The notes: generated by a model not told the origin, from the sequence alone. A stretch of 64,000 nucleotides of DNA from Mycoplasmopsis phocirhinis (GCF_004216495.1 NZ_CP034841.1:372001-436000); one strand, 5' to 3'; shown: positions 47,032 to 60,621, counted from the first letter of the stretch. Program-made: numbers and translations.

Positions 47032-49413
47032 ATGAAATTAACTAATGTACAAGCAGAAAAAGTGAATTTACTTGTTGATAAATTTAATCAAGCCTACACT
47101 TTAAATTCACGTGGAACAAATATTATTGAATTTGTTGCACCAACTGGTTCAGGTAAAACTTTTATGATTGCTAATTTTATTGATAAAGCGATTGAAATTA
47201 ATACACAACGCGAAAATAAACCTATTGTGTTTATTTTAACTACGCTTTCAAGTGCGGAATTACCTAAACAGTTAGAAAATAATTTTAATAAATATAAAAC
47301 ATACTTGCAAAATAATCATAAAATGATTTTTGAGCGCAAAGAATCACCATCTAATGATAAAAAATCTGTTAAAGATGCTGATTATACTTTTAGGGTTGAA
47401 ACTAATAAAGTTTTTATTCTTGGTGAATCTTCGTTTGGTTCGAAACGAATTTACACCGAACACGGCATTTTAGATAAATTTATTTCTGAAATTTCTAATA
47501 ATTATTTTGTAGTCTTTATTCGAGATGAAGCTCATATTGGAACTGACGAATCTAAAAAGACAAAGAAAAATGAAATTTTTGAAAGATTTTACGCAAAAAT
47601 GAAACAAGCTGCTAATTTTCAAATTAATATGTCAGCTACACCTAATGGCGAATTTGAACAAATTAGAATTAGCGAACAAGAATTGTATGATGATAACATT
47701 AAATTGTTAAAAAATATGCGCTACATTAATCAATCTTTATCTGAAATAAATACTGATGCCATTGAAGATTTGGATTTATTAGATATCGCGTGTCAAAAAT
47801 TTAAAGAAATTAAACAAGCCTATATTACTGAAGAAGGTTTAATTGATAATATTAATCCCGCAATGCTAATTCAAGTAAAAGATAAACTAGATAAAGACGC
47901 AGATTATGATTTAAAAATCAGTGCGATTATCAAAAAATTAGAGCAATACAATTTAACTTGAGCTAAATATTTTTCTTCAGAAAAAGTAGATTCAAGTTTG
48001 CGGGGCAATATTTCATTAAACGATATTTCTAAAAAAAGCTCAGATATAGATGTCATTATATTTAAAGTTGGTCCAGCTACAGGTTGAGATATACCACGAG
48101 CATGTATGCTGGTGCAATTGCGTAATGTTTCTTCTCAAAATTTAAATATTCAAACCATTGGGCGTATCAAACGTAATCCTCGACCAGATTTTAATTTTAA
48201 ACAAGACTCAACTGCATTTAAATACTGAATTTATTCAAATGTTGTAGATATAGATGTCATTGAAGCAAGTAATCGTGCTGTTTATAAACTAAATGAAGAT
48301 AGTGTTAATAATGAATTTTATGTTGCATTAATTAATGATGAAGTTAATAAAGACATTAATTTAGATTTAAGCGAGCAAATAATAGATTTAATTAAACAAA
48401 ATCAAACGAGATTTTTAATAAATTATGAACATTATTTAGATGTATATAAACAAAAAGGTTTTTTACCAGATGAGCAAAAAACGATTGTTGATAAACAAAG
48501 TAACCAAAGTTTTCAGTACATTGGTTTAAAAATCAATAATATTATTGAATTAAGAAAATTTATTGATAATTTTTATCAAAAAAATTCGCAACTACTTGAA
48601 CAAAAATATATTGATGCGGTTAACGAATATTTTAATGAACATTTAAGCACTTATAATAATTTAATGTTGTGGTATGCTTTTGCTAAATCGTTATTTAGTG
48701 AAGTTAAAAAGACAATTTTAAGTATGCGTCAAGCTGAAATTATTAAAAGAAATTTACGTGAAGTTAAATTAGAATTTTCAAATAAATTACCAAAAGAAAT
48801 TTTTCTTGATTTAAACGGTATAAATAGTGAAATTAGTTTTAACGAAACACTAATTAAATATGGCTATAAAGCAATAAATAAGGATTTAAAAAAGGGAGAA
48901 GATCCAATTCATTATTTTGATTCACAAAATGAAATTATTTTTATCAATAGTATTATTCAACTTTTAAAAAATGAATATGATAAATACCAAGATATTAATG
49001 TTTATCGCAACCCTGTAAATACTGGCTTAAACTACCAATATTATGATGAAGATTATAATGTTAAAAATCAATTCCCTGATTTTATTTTAGCTAATAAAAA
49101 AGACGAAATATTACACCAATTAAATATAGAAATTAAAGATTTTAATAACGATCCTAGTCCTTTAAAAACACAAAATATTATAAATTCATATCAAATTTGC
49201 TACAAAGATCGTAATTTTAGTCAACCTCTAAAATATATAGTTTCTTCGCTTTTGATTAAAGTTGATAAATCTAATTTTTCAGCCAATAAATTTATTATAG
49301 CTGGCGGCGGTAGCAGTGATGCTAAAATTAACGAAATTATTAAACAAAATGCCAATAATAATGTTAACCAAACAATTAATTGAATATACGATTTAGCGAA
49401 AAATATTGAATAA
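47032..49413 (+). CDS. res: Type III restriction enzyme Res subunit
   Basis: 793-residue helicase-nuclease that works only in complex with Mod. Walker A is APTGSGKT (36-43), motif II DEAH (165-168), motif III SATP (201-204) and motif VI QTIGRIKRNPRPD. The C-terminal PD-(D/E)xK nuclease shows Asp683 in FPDF and Glu700/Lys702 in EIK. TGA codons (for example NLTWAKYF, TGWDIPR) are Trp. It ends the mod array operon; GAAAGGAATAAAGA precedes the ATG. Intact, so restriction should be active with the Mod that is in frame. Confidence 0.93.
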
Positions 49414-49422
49414 AAACCTACG

Positions 49423-49452
49423 AAATTAACATTTATAACGTTAATTTTTATT
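49423..49452 (+). terminator. Terminator of the mod-res array
   Basis: AAATTAAC (49423-49430) pairs with GTTAATTT (49440-49447), then a T-rich stretch. Confidence 0.75.
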
Positions 49453-49466
49453 TTTAATAAAATAAT

Positions 49467-49532
49467 TTTTGTCCAATTTTTAATCATTTTGTCCAACAAA
49501 TTAAGTATAATTTTTTAAATAAAAGGACAAAA
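49467..49532 (+). promoter_or_regulatory. Promoter and possible operator repeats of the ietAS-like pair
   Basis: Two direct copies of TTTTGTCCAA at 49467-49476 and 49487-49496, exactly 20 bases apart, stand just before TATAAT at 49506-49511. An inverted partial copy (AAAAGGACAAAA, 49521-49532) covers the ribosome site. Spacing of two helix turns suggests a regulator binding one face of the DNA. This is a pattern only; no regulator is proven. Confidence 0.5.
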
Positions 49533-50600
49533 ATGAAAAAAGCAAACATATTAAATTTAATTAAATATCATAGTGAAAAAAATGACATTGCATTTCGTTT
49601 AGAAGCGATGAAAATTGCTAAATATTTTGATTCTATAGGTGATTATGAATTGTCTGAATATGTAATATCTTTAGTTTCTTCAACCGAACACCTTGCTCCA
49701 CAAGTGTACGATTCTAAAAATGAATTTATTAAAAAAATAGATTTAAATTTTAATCAAGAGTTAAATTTACCTGCCCCAATAATTAAAGAAATAAATGGCG
49801 TAATTAATTCAATTTCTTACAATATTGGCATGAATAAATTTTTGTTTGAAGGACCTCCAGGTAGCGGTAAAACTGAATCAGCCAAACAAATTGCTCGTAT
49901 TTTAAATAAAGACTTATATTATGTTGATTTTAACTCTTTAATTGATTCTAAATTAGGTTCAACTAACAAAAACATTGAAAAATTATTTAACGAAATTGAA
50001 CAAGCAAATTTAGACAATAATAAAATTATTCTATTTGATGAAATAGATTCAATAGCTTTAGACCGAATAAATGCTAACGACGTGAGAGAAATGGGACGAG
50101 CAACTTCGTCGCTTTTAAAAGAATTTGATAATTTAATTAACAAAAACTCACAAACTTTAATTATTGCTACAACTAATTTATTTAAAAATTTAGATAAAGC
50201 TTTAGCAAGAAGATTTGATGCTGTTATAAATTTTAATAGATACACTAAAAATGATTTAATTCGAATTGGTTTGCGTTTTTTTAGTGATTTTGCTAAAAAA
50301 ATTAAATTAAACAATAAAGATAGTGTTTTTTTAACTAAAGTTTTTGAAACTTGTCCCACATTACCTTTTCCTGCTGAATTAAAAAATATTATAAAAACCT
50401 CATTAGCTTTTTCAAATAATGATGAGGAATATGATTATATAAAAAACATTTATACAAGATTAAATGGTGATTTAATTGACAAATCAATTGCTCAATTAGA
50501 TAGAGAAGGATTTACCGTTAGACAAATTGGAGCATTAAAAGATATACCAAAAAGCACTGTGGCTTTTAAGTTAAAAAATGGTGAAGATAATGAGAAATAA
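49533..50600 (+). CDS. AAA ATPase of an IetAS-like ATPase/protease pair
   Basis: 355-residue AAA ATPase: Walker A GPPGSGKT (107-114), Walker B IILFDEID (165-172), sensor 1 ATTN (212-215), RRFD (226-229). The pairing with a downstream subtilisin matches IetA of the IetAS system, first seen as a plasmid incompatibility module and later reported as an anti-phage defence system. Unusually, the last 33 residues (DREGFTVRQIGALKDIPKST...) look like a resolvase-type helix-turn-helix. It overlaps the protease gene by 11 bases. Assignment is from motifs and pairing. Confidence 0.82.
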   Translation: MKKANILNLIKYHSEKNDIAFRLEAMKIAKYFDSIGDYELSEYVISLVSSTEHLAPQVYDSKNEFIKKIDLNFNQELNLPAPIIKEINGVINSISYNIGMNKFLFEGPPGSGKTESAKQIARILNKDLYYVDFNSLIDSKLGSTNKNIEKLFNEIEQANLDNNKIILFDEIDSIALDRINANDVREMGRATSSLLKEFDNLINKNSQTLIIATTNLFKNLDKALARRFDAVINFNRYTKNDLIRIGLRFFSDFAKKIKLNNKDSVFLTKVFETCPTLPFPAELKNIIKTSLAFSNNDEEYDYIKNIYTRLNGDLIDKSIAQLDREGFTVRQIGALKDIPKSTVAFKLKNGEDNEK

Positions 50601-52848
50601 AATTTTAGAATTACGTGGTAAAGCTTTTGAACAGCAAAATAAAACTAATAGTGGGTTTGCACTAGCCACAATGAAACCAAGATCAACATTAACCACGCAA
50701 TTTTTCAATGAAATTATTGATAAATTATCTAAAATACTTGATTTTTGACAAAGTGAAACAAGACCATTTAAAAATATTTTGATAAATGTTTTTTACAATA
50801 AAATTGTGGCTAAATCTAACAGAATTTCAACACTTTTAACAGGTGTAAATTCTAGTTCATCTATAGTTGGTGCTAAATTTAATGATTCAAAGACAAAACA
50901 TATTATTACTTATTGTATATCTATTGAAAAATTAGTTCAAAATCTTGAAGATATTAAAAACGTGGTTTTAATTTTGACTAAAGAATTTAATAATGTTATA
51001 AATGAAGCAATATTTAAAGACAATACTTATATTGAAAAAATTAATTTTGAGCAATACTCAATTTCAAAATCCAAATTCAAAGGTATAGTAGCTGATTTAT
51101 CATATATTGATGATTTTGATATACCTTCTTCAAAAATAAATATTCAAAGTAGTGTTGTTTCTTTATATAAAACTGATGTAGATGCTAAAATAATTTTAAA
51201 AGAATTGGGCATTAATTTAATAAGTTCTAAATTTCTTGATGAAAATACGGTTTATTTAACAAATGAAGAAATGAATATATTATTTGATAAGGCACCTTAT
51301 TTAATCTTAATGAGTGTAAAAGATCAATTAAAACTACCAATTATTGAAGTGAATAAGCAAAAAAATACTGATGATTCAGTACAAACATTCAGGATAAAAG
51401 ACCCGGAAAATGAACCTGTGATTGGAGTAATTGATACTTTATTTGACAAAAATGTGTATTTTAGCAAGTGAGTTGAATATATTGAAATGATTGATGATAA
51501 TATACCTAAATCTCCTCAAGATTATGTACATGGTACTTTAGTTTCTTCAATAATAGTTGATGGCTGCACATTTAATCCAAAACTAGATGACGGGTGTGGA
51601 AATTTTAGGGTTAAACATTTTGGTGTGGCATTAAGCAGAGGTTTTTCATCATTTTCGCTGATAAAAAAAATTAAAACTATTGTTGCTCAAAATTTAGAAA
51701 TTAAAGTATGAAATCTTTGTTTAGGCAGTTCCGAAGAAATAAATCAAAATTTTATTTCTGTAGTCGGTGCTACACTAGATGAAATTCAATATGAGTATGA
51801 TGTAATTTTTATTATTGCTGGAACTAATAAAACAACAAATTCTAATTCTGAAAGAATCGGATCACCTGCAGATTCAATTAATTCCATAGTGGTAAATTCG
51901 GTTGATATGAACCGTGTAAGCGCTGATTACACAAGAAAAGGTTTAGCATTATCTTTTTTTTCTAAACCAGATGTTAGTTATTACGGTGGAACAAACGAAG
52001 AACCAATTCGCACTTGTGGCCCATTAGGTGAGTATTTAAAATGTGGAACATCATTTGCCGCTCCTTGAATAAGCAGAAAAGTGGCCTATTTAATTCATAT
52101 TTTAGGTTTAAGTAAAGAATTAGCAAAAGCGTTAATAATAGATTCGGCTAGAGAGTGAAATAGTGATATTTCGCCTGAACAAATTGCTTTGACTGGTCAT
52201 GGAGTTGTTCCTCTTAAAATAAGCGATATTATTAAAACAAAACAAGATGAAATTAAATTCTTTGTGCAAGATGTGAGTGAAAAATGAAATACTTATAACT
52301 ATTTTTTTCCCATTCCTTTAAATAGCAAAAATAATTATCCATTTTTTGTTAGATTAACTATGTGTTATTTTCCTAAATGTTCAAGATTACAGGGAGTAGA
52401 TTACACTAATACTGAATTGAATGTTCATTTTGGGCGAATTAGCGATAAAAATAAAATTATAGACATTAAAAATGACAAACAAAATCAAGATGAAGAATTT
52501 CTGGATAGTGATGTAAGATTATTGGAAGGTACAGCTCGCGAACATTTTAGAAAATGAGATAATGTTAAATATATTGTTGAAAAGATAAGTAACAGAAAAA
52601 AAGCAAAAATTTCATTTTCCAATAAAAATTGAGGGATGGAAATAAAAACAAACAACCGACTTCACTATGAAGATGGAGTAGGGTTAAAATTTGGAGTAAT
52701 TGTTACTTTAAAAGAAATTAATGGTAAAAACAGAATAGACGAATTTATAAGAAATTGTCAACTTAATGGATGAATAGTAAACAAAATAGATGTTGAACAA
52801 AAAATTAAAATTAATCAAAAAATGGAACAAGAAATAGAATTAATTTAA
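50590..52848 (+). CDS. Subtilisin-like (S8) protease of an IetAS-like pair
   Basis: 752 residues, no signal peptide, so cytoplasmic. The subtilase domain has Asp282 in GVIDTLFD, His314 in YVHGTLVSS, oxyanion Asn413 in IAGTN and Ser488 in CGTSFAAP, a complete active site. The first 270 residues and last 200 are of unknown fold. Many TGA codons are Trp. The ATG at 50590 is inside the end of the ATPase gene, implying coupled translation. The known model is a protease held or triggered by its ATPase; the substrate is unknown. Confidence 0.85.
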
Positions 52849-52965
52849 TTTTATTTTAAAAGCACAATGTAGTTAAATTTGCGTTTTATTTATAGATTAA
52901 AACACACTTGTTTAAAGTTATAAATATTTTTAATTATTAAAAATTAAAAGTAGATAAACTTATTT

Positions 52966-53222
52966 ATGGCAATTGTTACATTATTCAATAAAAACTATGA
53001 AGCCCAAAATGAAGCCCAAAACCTAACTCTTGTTATTCAAAAAAGAAGAGAAAGAATTTTAGAATTGATTGAAGAAAATAAATATATTACAAGTGGTAAT
53101 CTCGAAGATATTTTAGGAGTTTCAAAATCAACAATGAAAGAGATATCTTAAAATTAAGAGAACAAAATAAACTAGAATATATTGGAAGTTCAAAGAATGG
53201 ATATTGAAAAGTAAAAAAATAA
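52966..53222 (+). pseudogene. Remnant of a winged-helix protein (AlbA_2/ATP-binding regulator type), frameshifted
   Basis: Reads KRRERILELIEENKYITSGNLEDILGVSKSTM, then stops at 53149. Moving one base back near 53137 restores KRDILKLREQNKLEYIGSSKNGYWKVKK to a TAA at 53220-53222. Joined, this is the C-terminal winged helix found at the end of Schlafen/AlbA_2-type ATP-binding proteins. The rest of such a protein is absent and there is no ribosome site, so it is a double remnant: truncated and frameshifted. Confidence 0.7.
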
Positions 53223-53266
53223 TATACAACTTAAATAATAATTTAAAACAGAAAATAAGGACTAAA

Positions 53267-54193
53267 ATGAATGAATTTACAATCAAATCATCAATAGATA
53301 ATACATTATTAGTATGTTATGATTTTGCTCCCCATACTACTCAACCTCAAATTATTGTTCAGTTATGTCACGGCATGATGGAGCATATATTGCGTTATAA
53401 AGAGTTTGCTCAATTTTTAAGCGATGAAAAAATCAAGGTTGTAGGAATGGATAATCGAGGTCATGGTAAAACAGGTCTTAAATCTAAAACACTAGGCCAC
53501 ATTGACAATAAAGACGGTGCTCGCAAATTAATAAACGATATGCATGATTTATATTTGTATTGACATCGTAAATTTCCCAAAGCTAAATATGTAATTTTTG
53601 GTCATAGCATGGGTTCGTTAATTTTGCGAAACTATTTAATTTTGTACTCAAAAAATTTAACCGCTGCAATTATATGTGGCACTACTAGTTTAGCTGGTAT
53701 AAAAGAAAAATTAGGTTTATATATAGTTCAAAAATTAGTTAATACCGAAGGAGCAAATGAATACAATAAATTTATTAATAATTTAGCTTTTAAAAAAGTC
53801 AATAAAAAAATTAAAAACCCTAAAACCAATTTTGATTGATTAAGTAGTGATTTAAACCAAGTTAATCAATTTATTGAAGACAAATTGTGTGGATTTTTAT
53901 GTTCTAATAGTTTTTATTTAGATTTAATTCGTTTAGTAATCAATATGAGTAATCATAAATATAAAAAAGTACTAAATACTGATTTAAAAATGTTTTTTGT
54001 CGCTGGAAAATTAGATCCAATAGGCAATTATGCTAAAGGTGTAATTAAAAGTGCAAAATATTACCAAAGCGCCAATATTAAAGATGTCAAAATTAAAATT
54101 TATGATCAAATGCGCCATGAAATACTGAACGAAAAAGATAAAAATATAGTTTTTGCTGATATTAAAAATTACTTATTAAACCTTATAAATTAA
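53267..54193 (+). CDS. Alpha/beta hydrolase, lysophospholipase/monoacylglycerol lipase type
   Basis: 308-residue serine hydrolase. GHSMGS holds the nucleophile Ser114; CHGMMEH and DNRGHGKTG are typical of the lysophospholipase (PldB-like) group. Near the C-terminus, AGKLDPIGNYAKGV and MRHEILNE carry the Asp and His. It likely cleaves lysophospholipids or monoglycerides from host membranes. I start at 53267, after AAGG, because an earlier ATG (53204) lies within the preceding remnant. TGA codons are Trp (YLYWHRK, FDWLSS). Confidence 0.85.
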
Positions 54194-54275
54194 ATATAAA
54201 AATTAAAAATTAACTAATTTTGGGAATTTTTTATTTTTAATACTTTTTTTATTTAGATAACATAAAATATATACT

Positions 54276-55489
54276 ATGAATAATCTTGCAAACCAATTAA
54301 GACCACAAAATTTAGATGATATTATCGGACAAAAAAATAATATCAAATTACTTAAGCAAATAGTTGCTAACAATTTACACACTAGTTTTATATTTTATGG
54401 TGAAGCAGGAACGGGTAAAACATCATGTGCGCTGGCTTTAGCAAATGAGTTAGGACTTAAACATGCAGTATTTAACGCTAGTATTCATACTAAAACTGAA
54501 TTAATTGAATGTCTAAAAAATAATAATATCGTTATTATTGATGAAATTCATCGTCTAAATAAAAATTTACAAGATATTCTTTTATCATATTTAGAATTTG
54601 ACAAAATTATTATTTATGCCACAACTACTGAAAACCCGTATTTTAGAATTAATCCCGCTGTTCGTAGTAGAATGCAAATTTTACAATTTCGCAAACTTGA
54701 TGAAGATGAAATTTTGTTTGGGATTAAAAATGTAGTTAATAAAAATTATCCTAATTTAAAAATATGTGAGCAAAATTTAAAGCTTTTAGTCAAATATTCT
54801 TCTGGCGATTATCGATTTTGTTTAAATAACTTACAAATGCTAGCGATTCTTAATAACAATGAAGAAATAGACGAGCAAGCAATTAAAACTTTAATTCCTA
54901 ATGTTAATTTTTATTCAGATATGAACGCCGACGCACATTACAATAATTTGTCAGCTTTTCATAAATCAATGCGTGGTTCTGATGTTGATGCATCTTTATA
55001 TTATGCGGCTTTAATCTTAAAAAGTGGCGATTATCAAGGTTTATTTAGACGAATAACCGCCATTGCGTATGAAGATATTGGTTTAGCTGATCCTAATATT
55101 TCTTTGCGTGTTGAAGCTGCGTTAAATGCGGTTGAAAGATTAGGTTTTCCCGAAGCTAATTTAGCAATTTATTATTTAGTTATTTATATTGCGCTTTCAC
55201 CCAAAAGTTCATCGACATATCAGGCAATGAATAAAGTTCAAAATTTTATTGAACAAGGAAACATTTATGATGTTCCTAGTATTTTACGTGAACGTGCTTA
55301 TGCTTCAGCTGCTAAATTAGGTCATGGTGTTGGTTATAAATATCCACATAATTATCCTAATTCGTGAGTAAAACAAACATATTTACCTAAAAAAATTGCA
55401 AATGTTAAATTTTTTGCTCCAACAAAAAATGACGCAAAAAAAATTATTGAATATCACGAAATAATTCAAAAATGAAAGGAACAAAAATA

Positions 55490-55490
<1 letters not shown>
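54276..55490 (+). CDS. rarA: Replication-associated recombination protein RarA (MgsA family AAA ATPase)
   Basis: 404 residues. Clamp-loader-like ATPase that acts at stalled forks. Walker A is GEAGTGKT (42-49), Walker B VIIDEIHR, then ATTENPYFRINPAVRSR with the sensor and Arg finger. The C-terminal tetramerisation domain (MRGSDVDASLYYAALILKSGD, AYEDIGLADP) is characteristic. No ribosome site; TAAAAT at 54263-54268 lies seven bases before the ATG, suggesting a leaderless message. The stop shares a base with the pheS start. Confidence 0.93.
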
Positions 55491-56432
<942 letters not shown>

Positions 56433-56443
<11 letters not shown>

Positions 56444-57134
56444 ATTTTTAACTTTTTTGCAAAACGAAAAACAAAAAAATTATTTTATAGAATTAGAGCA
56501 AAAACTTAAAAACGAACAACAATTTTACTCAATTTACCCCAATGATACACTGCGTTATAGAGCTTTAGAATTTTTTGAACCTGAAGAGACTAAATTAATA
56601 ATTTTAGGTCAAGATCCTTATTATTTAGCCAATCAAGCTGATGGTTTAGCTTTTAGCACTCAACTTAATAAATGTCCACGCAGTTTAGCAAATATGATTA
56701 AAGAATTGTTAAAAGATTACCCACAAAGTGTCGTTGAAACTTATAGTTTAAATTCGTGAGCCAAACAAGGAGTGCTATTATTGAATACAGTTTTAAGCGT
56801 GCGTGAAAAACAACCTAATTCGCACCAAAATTTAGGTTGGTCGCAATTTATTTTAAATTTAATTAAATTTGTTTATTTAAATAATCAAAACACTTTGATT
56901 GCTTTATGAGGTAATCAAGCACTTAAATTCATTCAACCTTTAATTGAGCAACAAATAATTAAACCACAAAATATGATTGTTTGTTCACACCCTTCACCAC
57001 TTTCATATGCTCGTGGTAAAGTAAGTTTTAAAGACTTTAATTTTTATAAAAAAGTTAATCAACGATTGACAATACCAATTGATTTTAGTTTAAGAAAGGA
57101 CGATAATGATTATTACATTAAAAGAATTAAATAA
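56433..57134 (+). CDS. ung: Uracil-DNA glycosylase
   Basis: 233-residue base-excision repair enzyme that removes uracil from DNA. Motif A is [18 protein letters not shown] with the catalytic Asp61; motif B is [13 protein letters not shown] with the catalytic His. [17 protein letters not shown] is also conserved. TGA is Trp in NSWAKQG and ALWGNQ. It starts 11 bases inside pheS and ends 29 bases inside pheT, in a different frame from both. Confidence 0.94.
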
Positions 57135-59280
57135 ATTTTTGCCAAATATTAATTTAGATTTAAGTGTTGAAAAAGCTATCAATAATTTAGGCTATGAAGT
57201 AGAAACAATAACTCCATTTAGTAAAGTTAAGGGAGTTAAATTTGCTAAAGTTATCAATGTTTATGCTAATCAAAACTCGCAAAATTTAACTGTTGTTGAA
57301 TTAGAATTAGATAAAGGTCAAAAAATTACCATACAAACTACAGCTAAAAACGCAAAAATAGGTGCTTATACCACGGCATTTGTTGAAGGTTCAACTAATG
57401 GAGAAATTGTGTATGGTGTTAAAAAAATGGCAGGTATTGAATCACAAGGAATGTTGGCTAGTTTTGCAGAATTAGGTTTTGATGTAACTAAATTGCCTTT
57501 TAACGAACAAGATTTAATAATGCTAGATCATTTACCTTTAGATGTTGACCCCGTGCAATATTTTAATTTAGATGATTATATTATTGATATTAGTACACCG
57601 GCTAATCGTTCTGATGCCAATTCCTATTTTGTTTTAGCTAGAGAATTAGCTGCTTACTATAATACTGAATTTAAATGGTTTGATTGAGATAATAAAAAAA
57701 TTAAGCAAAAATTTAAAGCCCGTATTAGTTCGAAAAAAAACGAGCAAAAAGCTTTAGCTCTTATGGAGTTACAACATAAAAATAGTAAAACCTCACTTTT
57801 AGATATGCTGTTTTTAGCTAAACATGGCGTTGATGCTAAAGGTATATGAGCAATAGATGTTAGCAATTTAACATTGTTATATACAGGCGCTCCTACTCAC
57901 GCATATGATCGCAATAAAATTTCTTCACGTCTATGTGCACAAATTTATTCAGGTGAAGTTGAAATATTAGGTAATAAAAAAATGCAAGTTAAAAATGTTT
58001 TAAGCATCCAAGATGGCAAAAATGTTATTTCTTTAGCTGCTCTAATGGGTGCTCAAAATTCTGCTGTTAGTGAGAACACTAACTTAATTGCCTTTGAAAT
58101 TGGTGCTTTTGATCATAAATTAATTCGCCACGGCGCTAAAGAAATCAAAATGGAAACGAGTTCAAGTATTCAAGCGGGACGTATAATTAATACACAAATG
58201 GTGCGCTTTGGAATGAAATATTTACAATATAAAGCATTCATTGATAAAAATCAATTTAGTAATATTGTTGGCTTGCCGGCCGTTAAAAAAGGTGTTTCAG
58301 TTTTGCAAAATCGCAAAAAATTAGCAATTTATGCTAATTGTGAGATTGGTGAGCTTAAAAAATTTAACCATGTTGAAAACCAATTATTAGCAATCGGTTT
58401 TAAAATTGATAAAAATCGTATCATAGCCCCAAATTATCGTCACGATATTGAACATTATGAAGATATTATTGAAGAATATTTTAGATTTTATGGATATGAT
58501 AATTTTAAAGCAATAGCTCCTAATTTAAGCCAATTTAAAGTTACTAAACGTGATATATCAAAATCTTTATTAGTGGCAACGGGTTATAGTGAAGTGCGCA
58601 CTTTTACTCTTGAAAATGAGCAAAACAACTGATTGAATCCTTTTAATTTTCAATCAACAATTAGTTTAGAAACTTTTGTATCTAAAGAACGCGAACAAAT
58701 AAGAAATTCAATTATAACTTCAATGTTACAAGTGGTAGAATTTAATTTTAAACGCAAAATTGAAAATATAAATATTTTTGAAAAAGGAATGATTAATTAC
58801 AATCAATATTCACTTGGTTTAATTTCAAATACTAAAACATTTAACCAAATTAAACAAGACATAATAAATTATTTAAAAATAAATTCTTTAACATTTGTTC
58901 CTTTTGATGATAATGAATATATTAATCCCAATCTTTCGGCAAAAATTATGTTTAATGAACAAATGATAGGCTGAATTGGCAAAATCCATCCTCGTTATTC
59001 AAATTTAGATGTGTGAGTAGCAGAATTTAAAGAAATAACTAATGAAGATAAAATTGTATTTCAACCCTACAACCCCAATCCACTTAAAACACTAGATATT
59101 ACATTTGAATTGAATAAAAATGTATCAATAAATCAAAATATTTTAGATATCAAAAATAATTTTGCCATTTTTGAAATTCAAAAAATAGATGAATATCATA
59201 CGCAAACCAGCAAAAAAATTACTTTAAGAATTACAGCGGATAGCGAAACTATTGATTTAATCAACCAAAAATATAATTAG
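57106..59280 (+). CDS. pheT: Phenylalanyl-tRNA synthetase beta subunit
   Basis: 724 residues. An N-terminal tRNA-binding OB domain ([25 protein letters not shown]) is followed by the B3/B4 region with [10 protein letters not shown] and [12 protein letters not shown], the B5 domain, and the synthetase-like core. The C-terminal anticodon-binding FDX domain seems short or partial ([16 protein letters not shown]...), as often in mycoplasmas. AGAAAGG precedes the ATG. TGA codons are Trp. It follows ung with overlap, so pheS-ung-pheT are cotranscribed. Confidence 0.95.
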
Positions 59281-59288
59281 AGGTAAAA

Positions 59289-60542
59289 ATGTATAAATTT
59301 ATTGAATTAAATGATAAAGAAATTGAAAAAGCCATTAATAATGAAGTCAAAAGACAAAACGAACATATTGAATTAATAGCATCGGAAAATTATGTTTCTG
59401 AAGATGTTTTAAAAGCAACTGGGAGTGTATTAACAAACAAATATGGTGAAGGTTATCCCTCTAAACGCTACTATGGTGGTTGTGAAAATGTAGATATTAT
59501 TGAACAATTAGCAATAGATAGATTGAAAAAATTGTTTGGAGTCAAATACGCTAATGTTCAACCTTACTCGGGTTCTGTAGCTAATGCAGCTGCACTTGCT
59601 TCACTAGCTAAACCCGGTGATAAAATTATGGGACTTTCGCTTAATTCCGGTGGTCATTTAACGCATGGCTATAAAATTAGTTTTAGTGGCATTTTTTATG
59701 AATCTATTTCTTACGAAGTGGGCGAAGATGGCGTTTTAGATTATGAAACAATTAAAAATTTAGCAATTAAAGAAAAACCAGCTGTAATAATTTGTGGTTA
59801 TTCGGCTTATTCAAGAATTGTAGATTTTAAAAAATTTCGCGAAATCGCTGATGCTGCTGGTGCTAAACTACTTGCTGATATTGCTCACATTTCCGGATTA
59901 ATTATTGCCGGCGTTCATCCTTCGCCAGTTCCTTATGCTGATATTATAACTTCAACCACGCATAAAACCTTGCGTGGTGCCCGGGGAGCTATTATAATGA
60001 CAAATGATGAACAAATTGCTAAAAAAATAGATCGTTGAGTATTTCCTGGTTATCAAGGCGGCCCACTATTTCATGCAATTGCGGGCAAAGCTGTCGCTTT
60101 TGGTGAAGCCTTAAAACCACAATTTCAAATTTATGGACAAAATATAGTAAAAAATGCTCGTATATTTAGTGAATGATTTAGCTCGCGCGGAATTAAAATA
60201 GTTTCAGGTAAAACTGAAAACCATTTATTTACAATTAATGTTCATCAAAGTTATGGCTTAACTGGAAAAGAGGCTGAAAAATTATTAGGTTTATTTAATA
60301 TTACCGTTAATAAAAACACAATACCTAATGATACATTAAGCCCTATGGTTTCATCAGGAATTAGAATTGGTGTGGCTGCGATGACCTCGCGTAATTTTAC
60401 TAAATGAGAAGAATTAGCTTCAATTATAGATTTTATTTTGAAAAATCATACAACTATAACACAAAATGAAGAAATGTTTAATCTTTATAAAAATAAAATA
60501 TTAAATTTAACAAAACAATTTCCTATTATTACTAAATACTAG
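59289..60542 (+). CDS. glyA: Serine hydroxymethyltransferase
   Basis: 417-residue PLP enzyme that converts serine and tetrahydrofolate to glycine and methylene-THF. It shows [30 protein letters not shown] and the PLP-lysine motif [16 protein letters not shown] codons are Trp (DRWVFPG, SEWFSS). TAGAGG overlaps the pheT stop eight bases before the ATG, so it belongs to the same transcript. Confidence 0.96.
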
Positions 60543-60621
60543 TTTTTTAAAACACAAATTTTTAAATTCAAATTGTGATAAAAACCTGAATTTTTCCAAA
60601 AATAAGTGTGGATAAGTTGAG

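Noticed and set aside
49467..49511. TTGTCC as the -35 of the ATPase gene
   Set aside because: The two copies lie 31 and 11 bases from the TATAAT, neither near 17, so I treat them as possible operator repeats.
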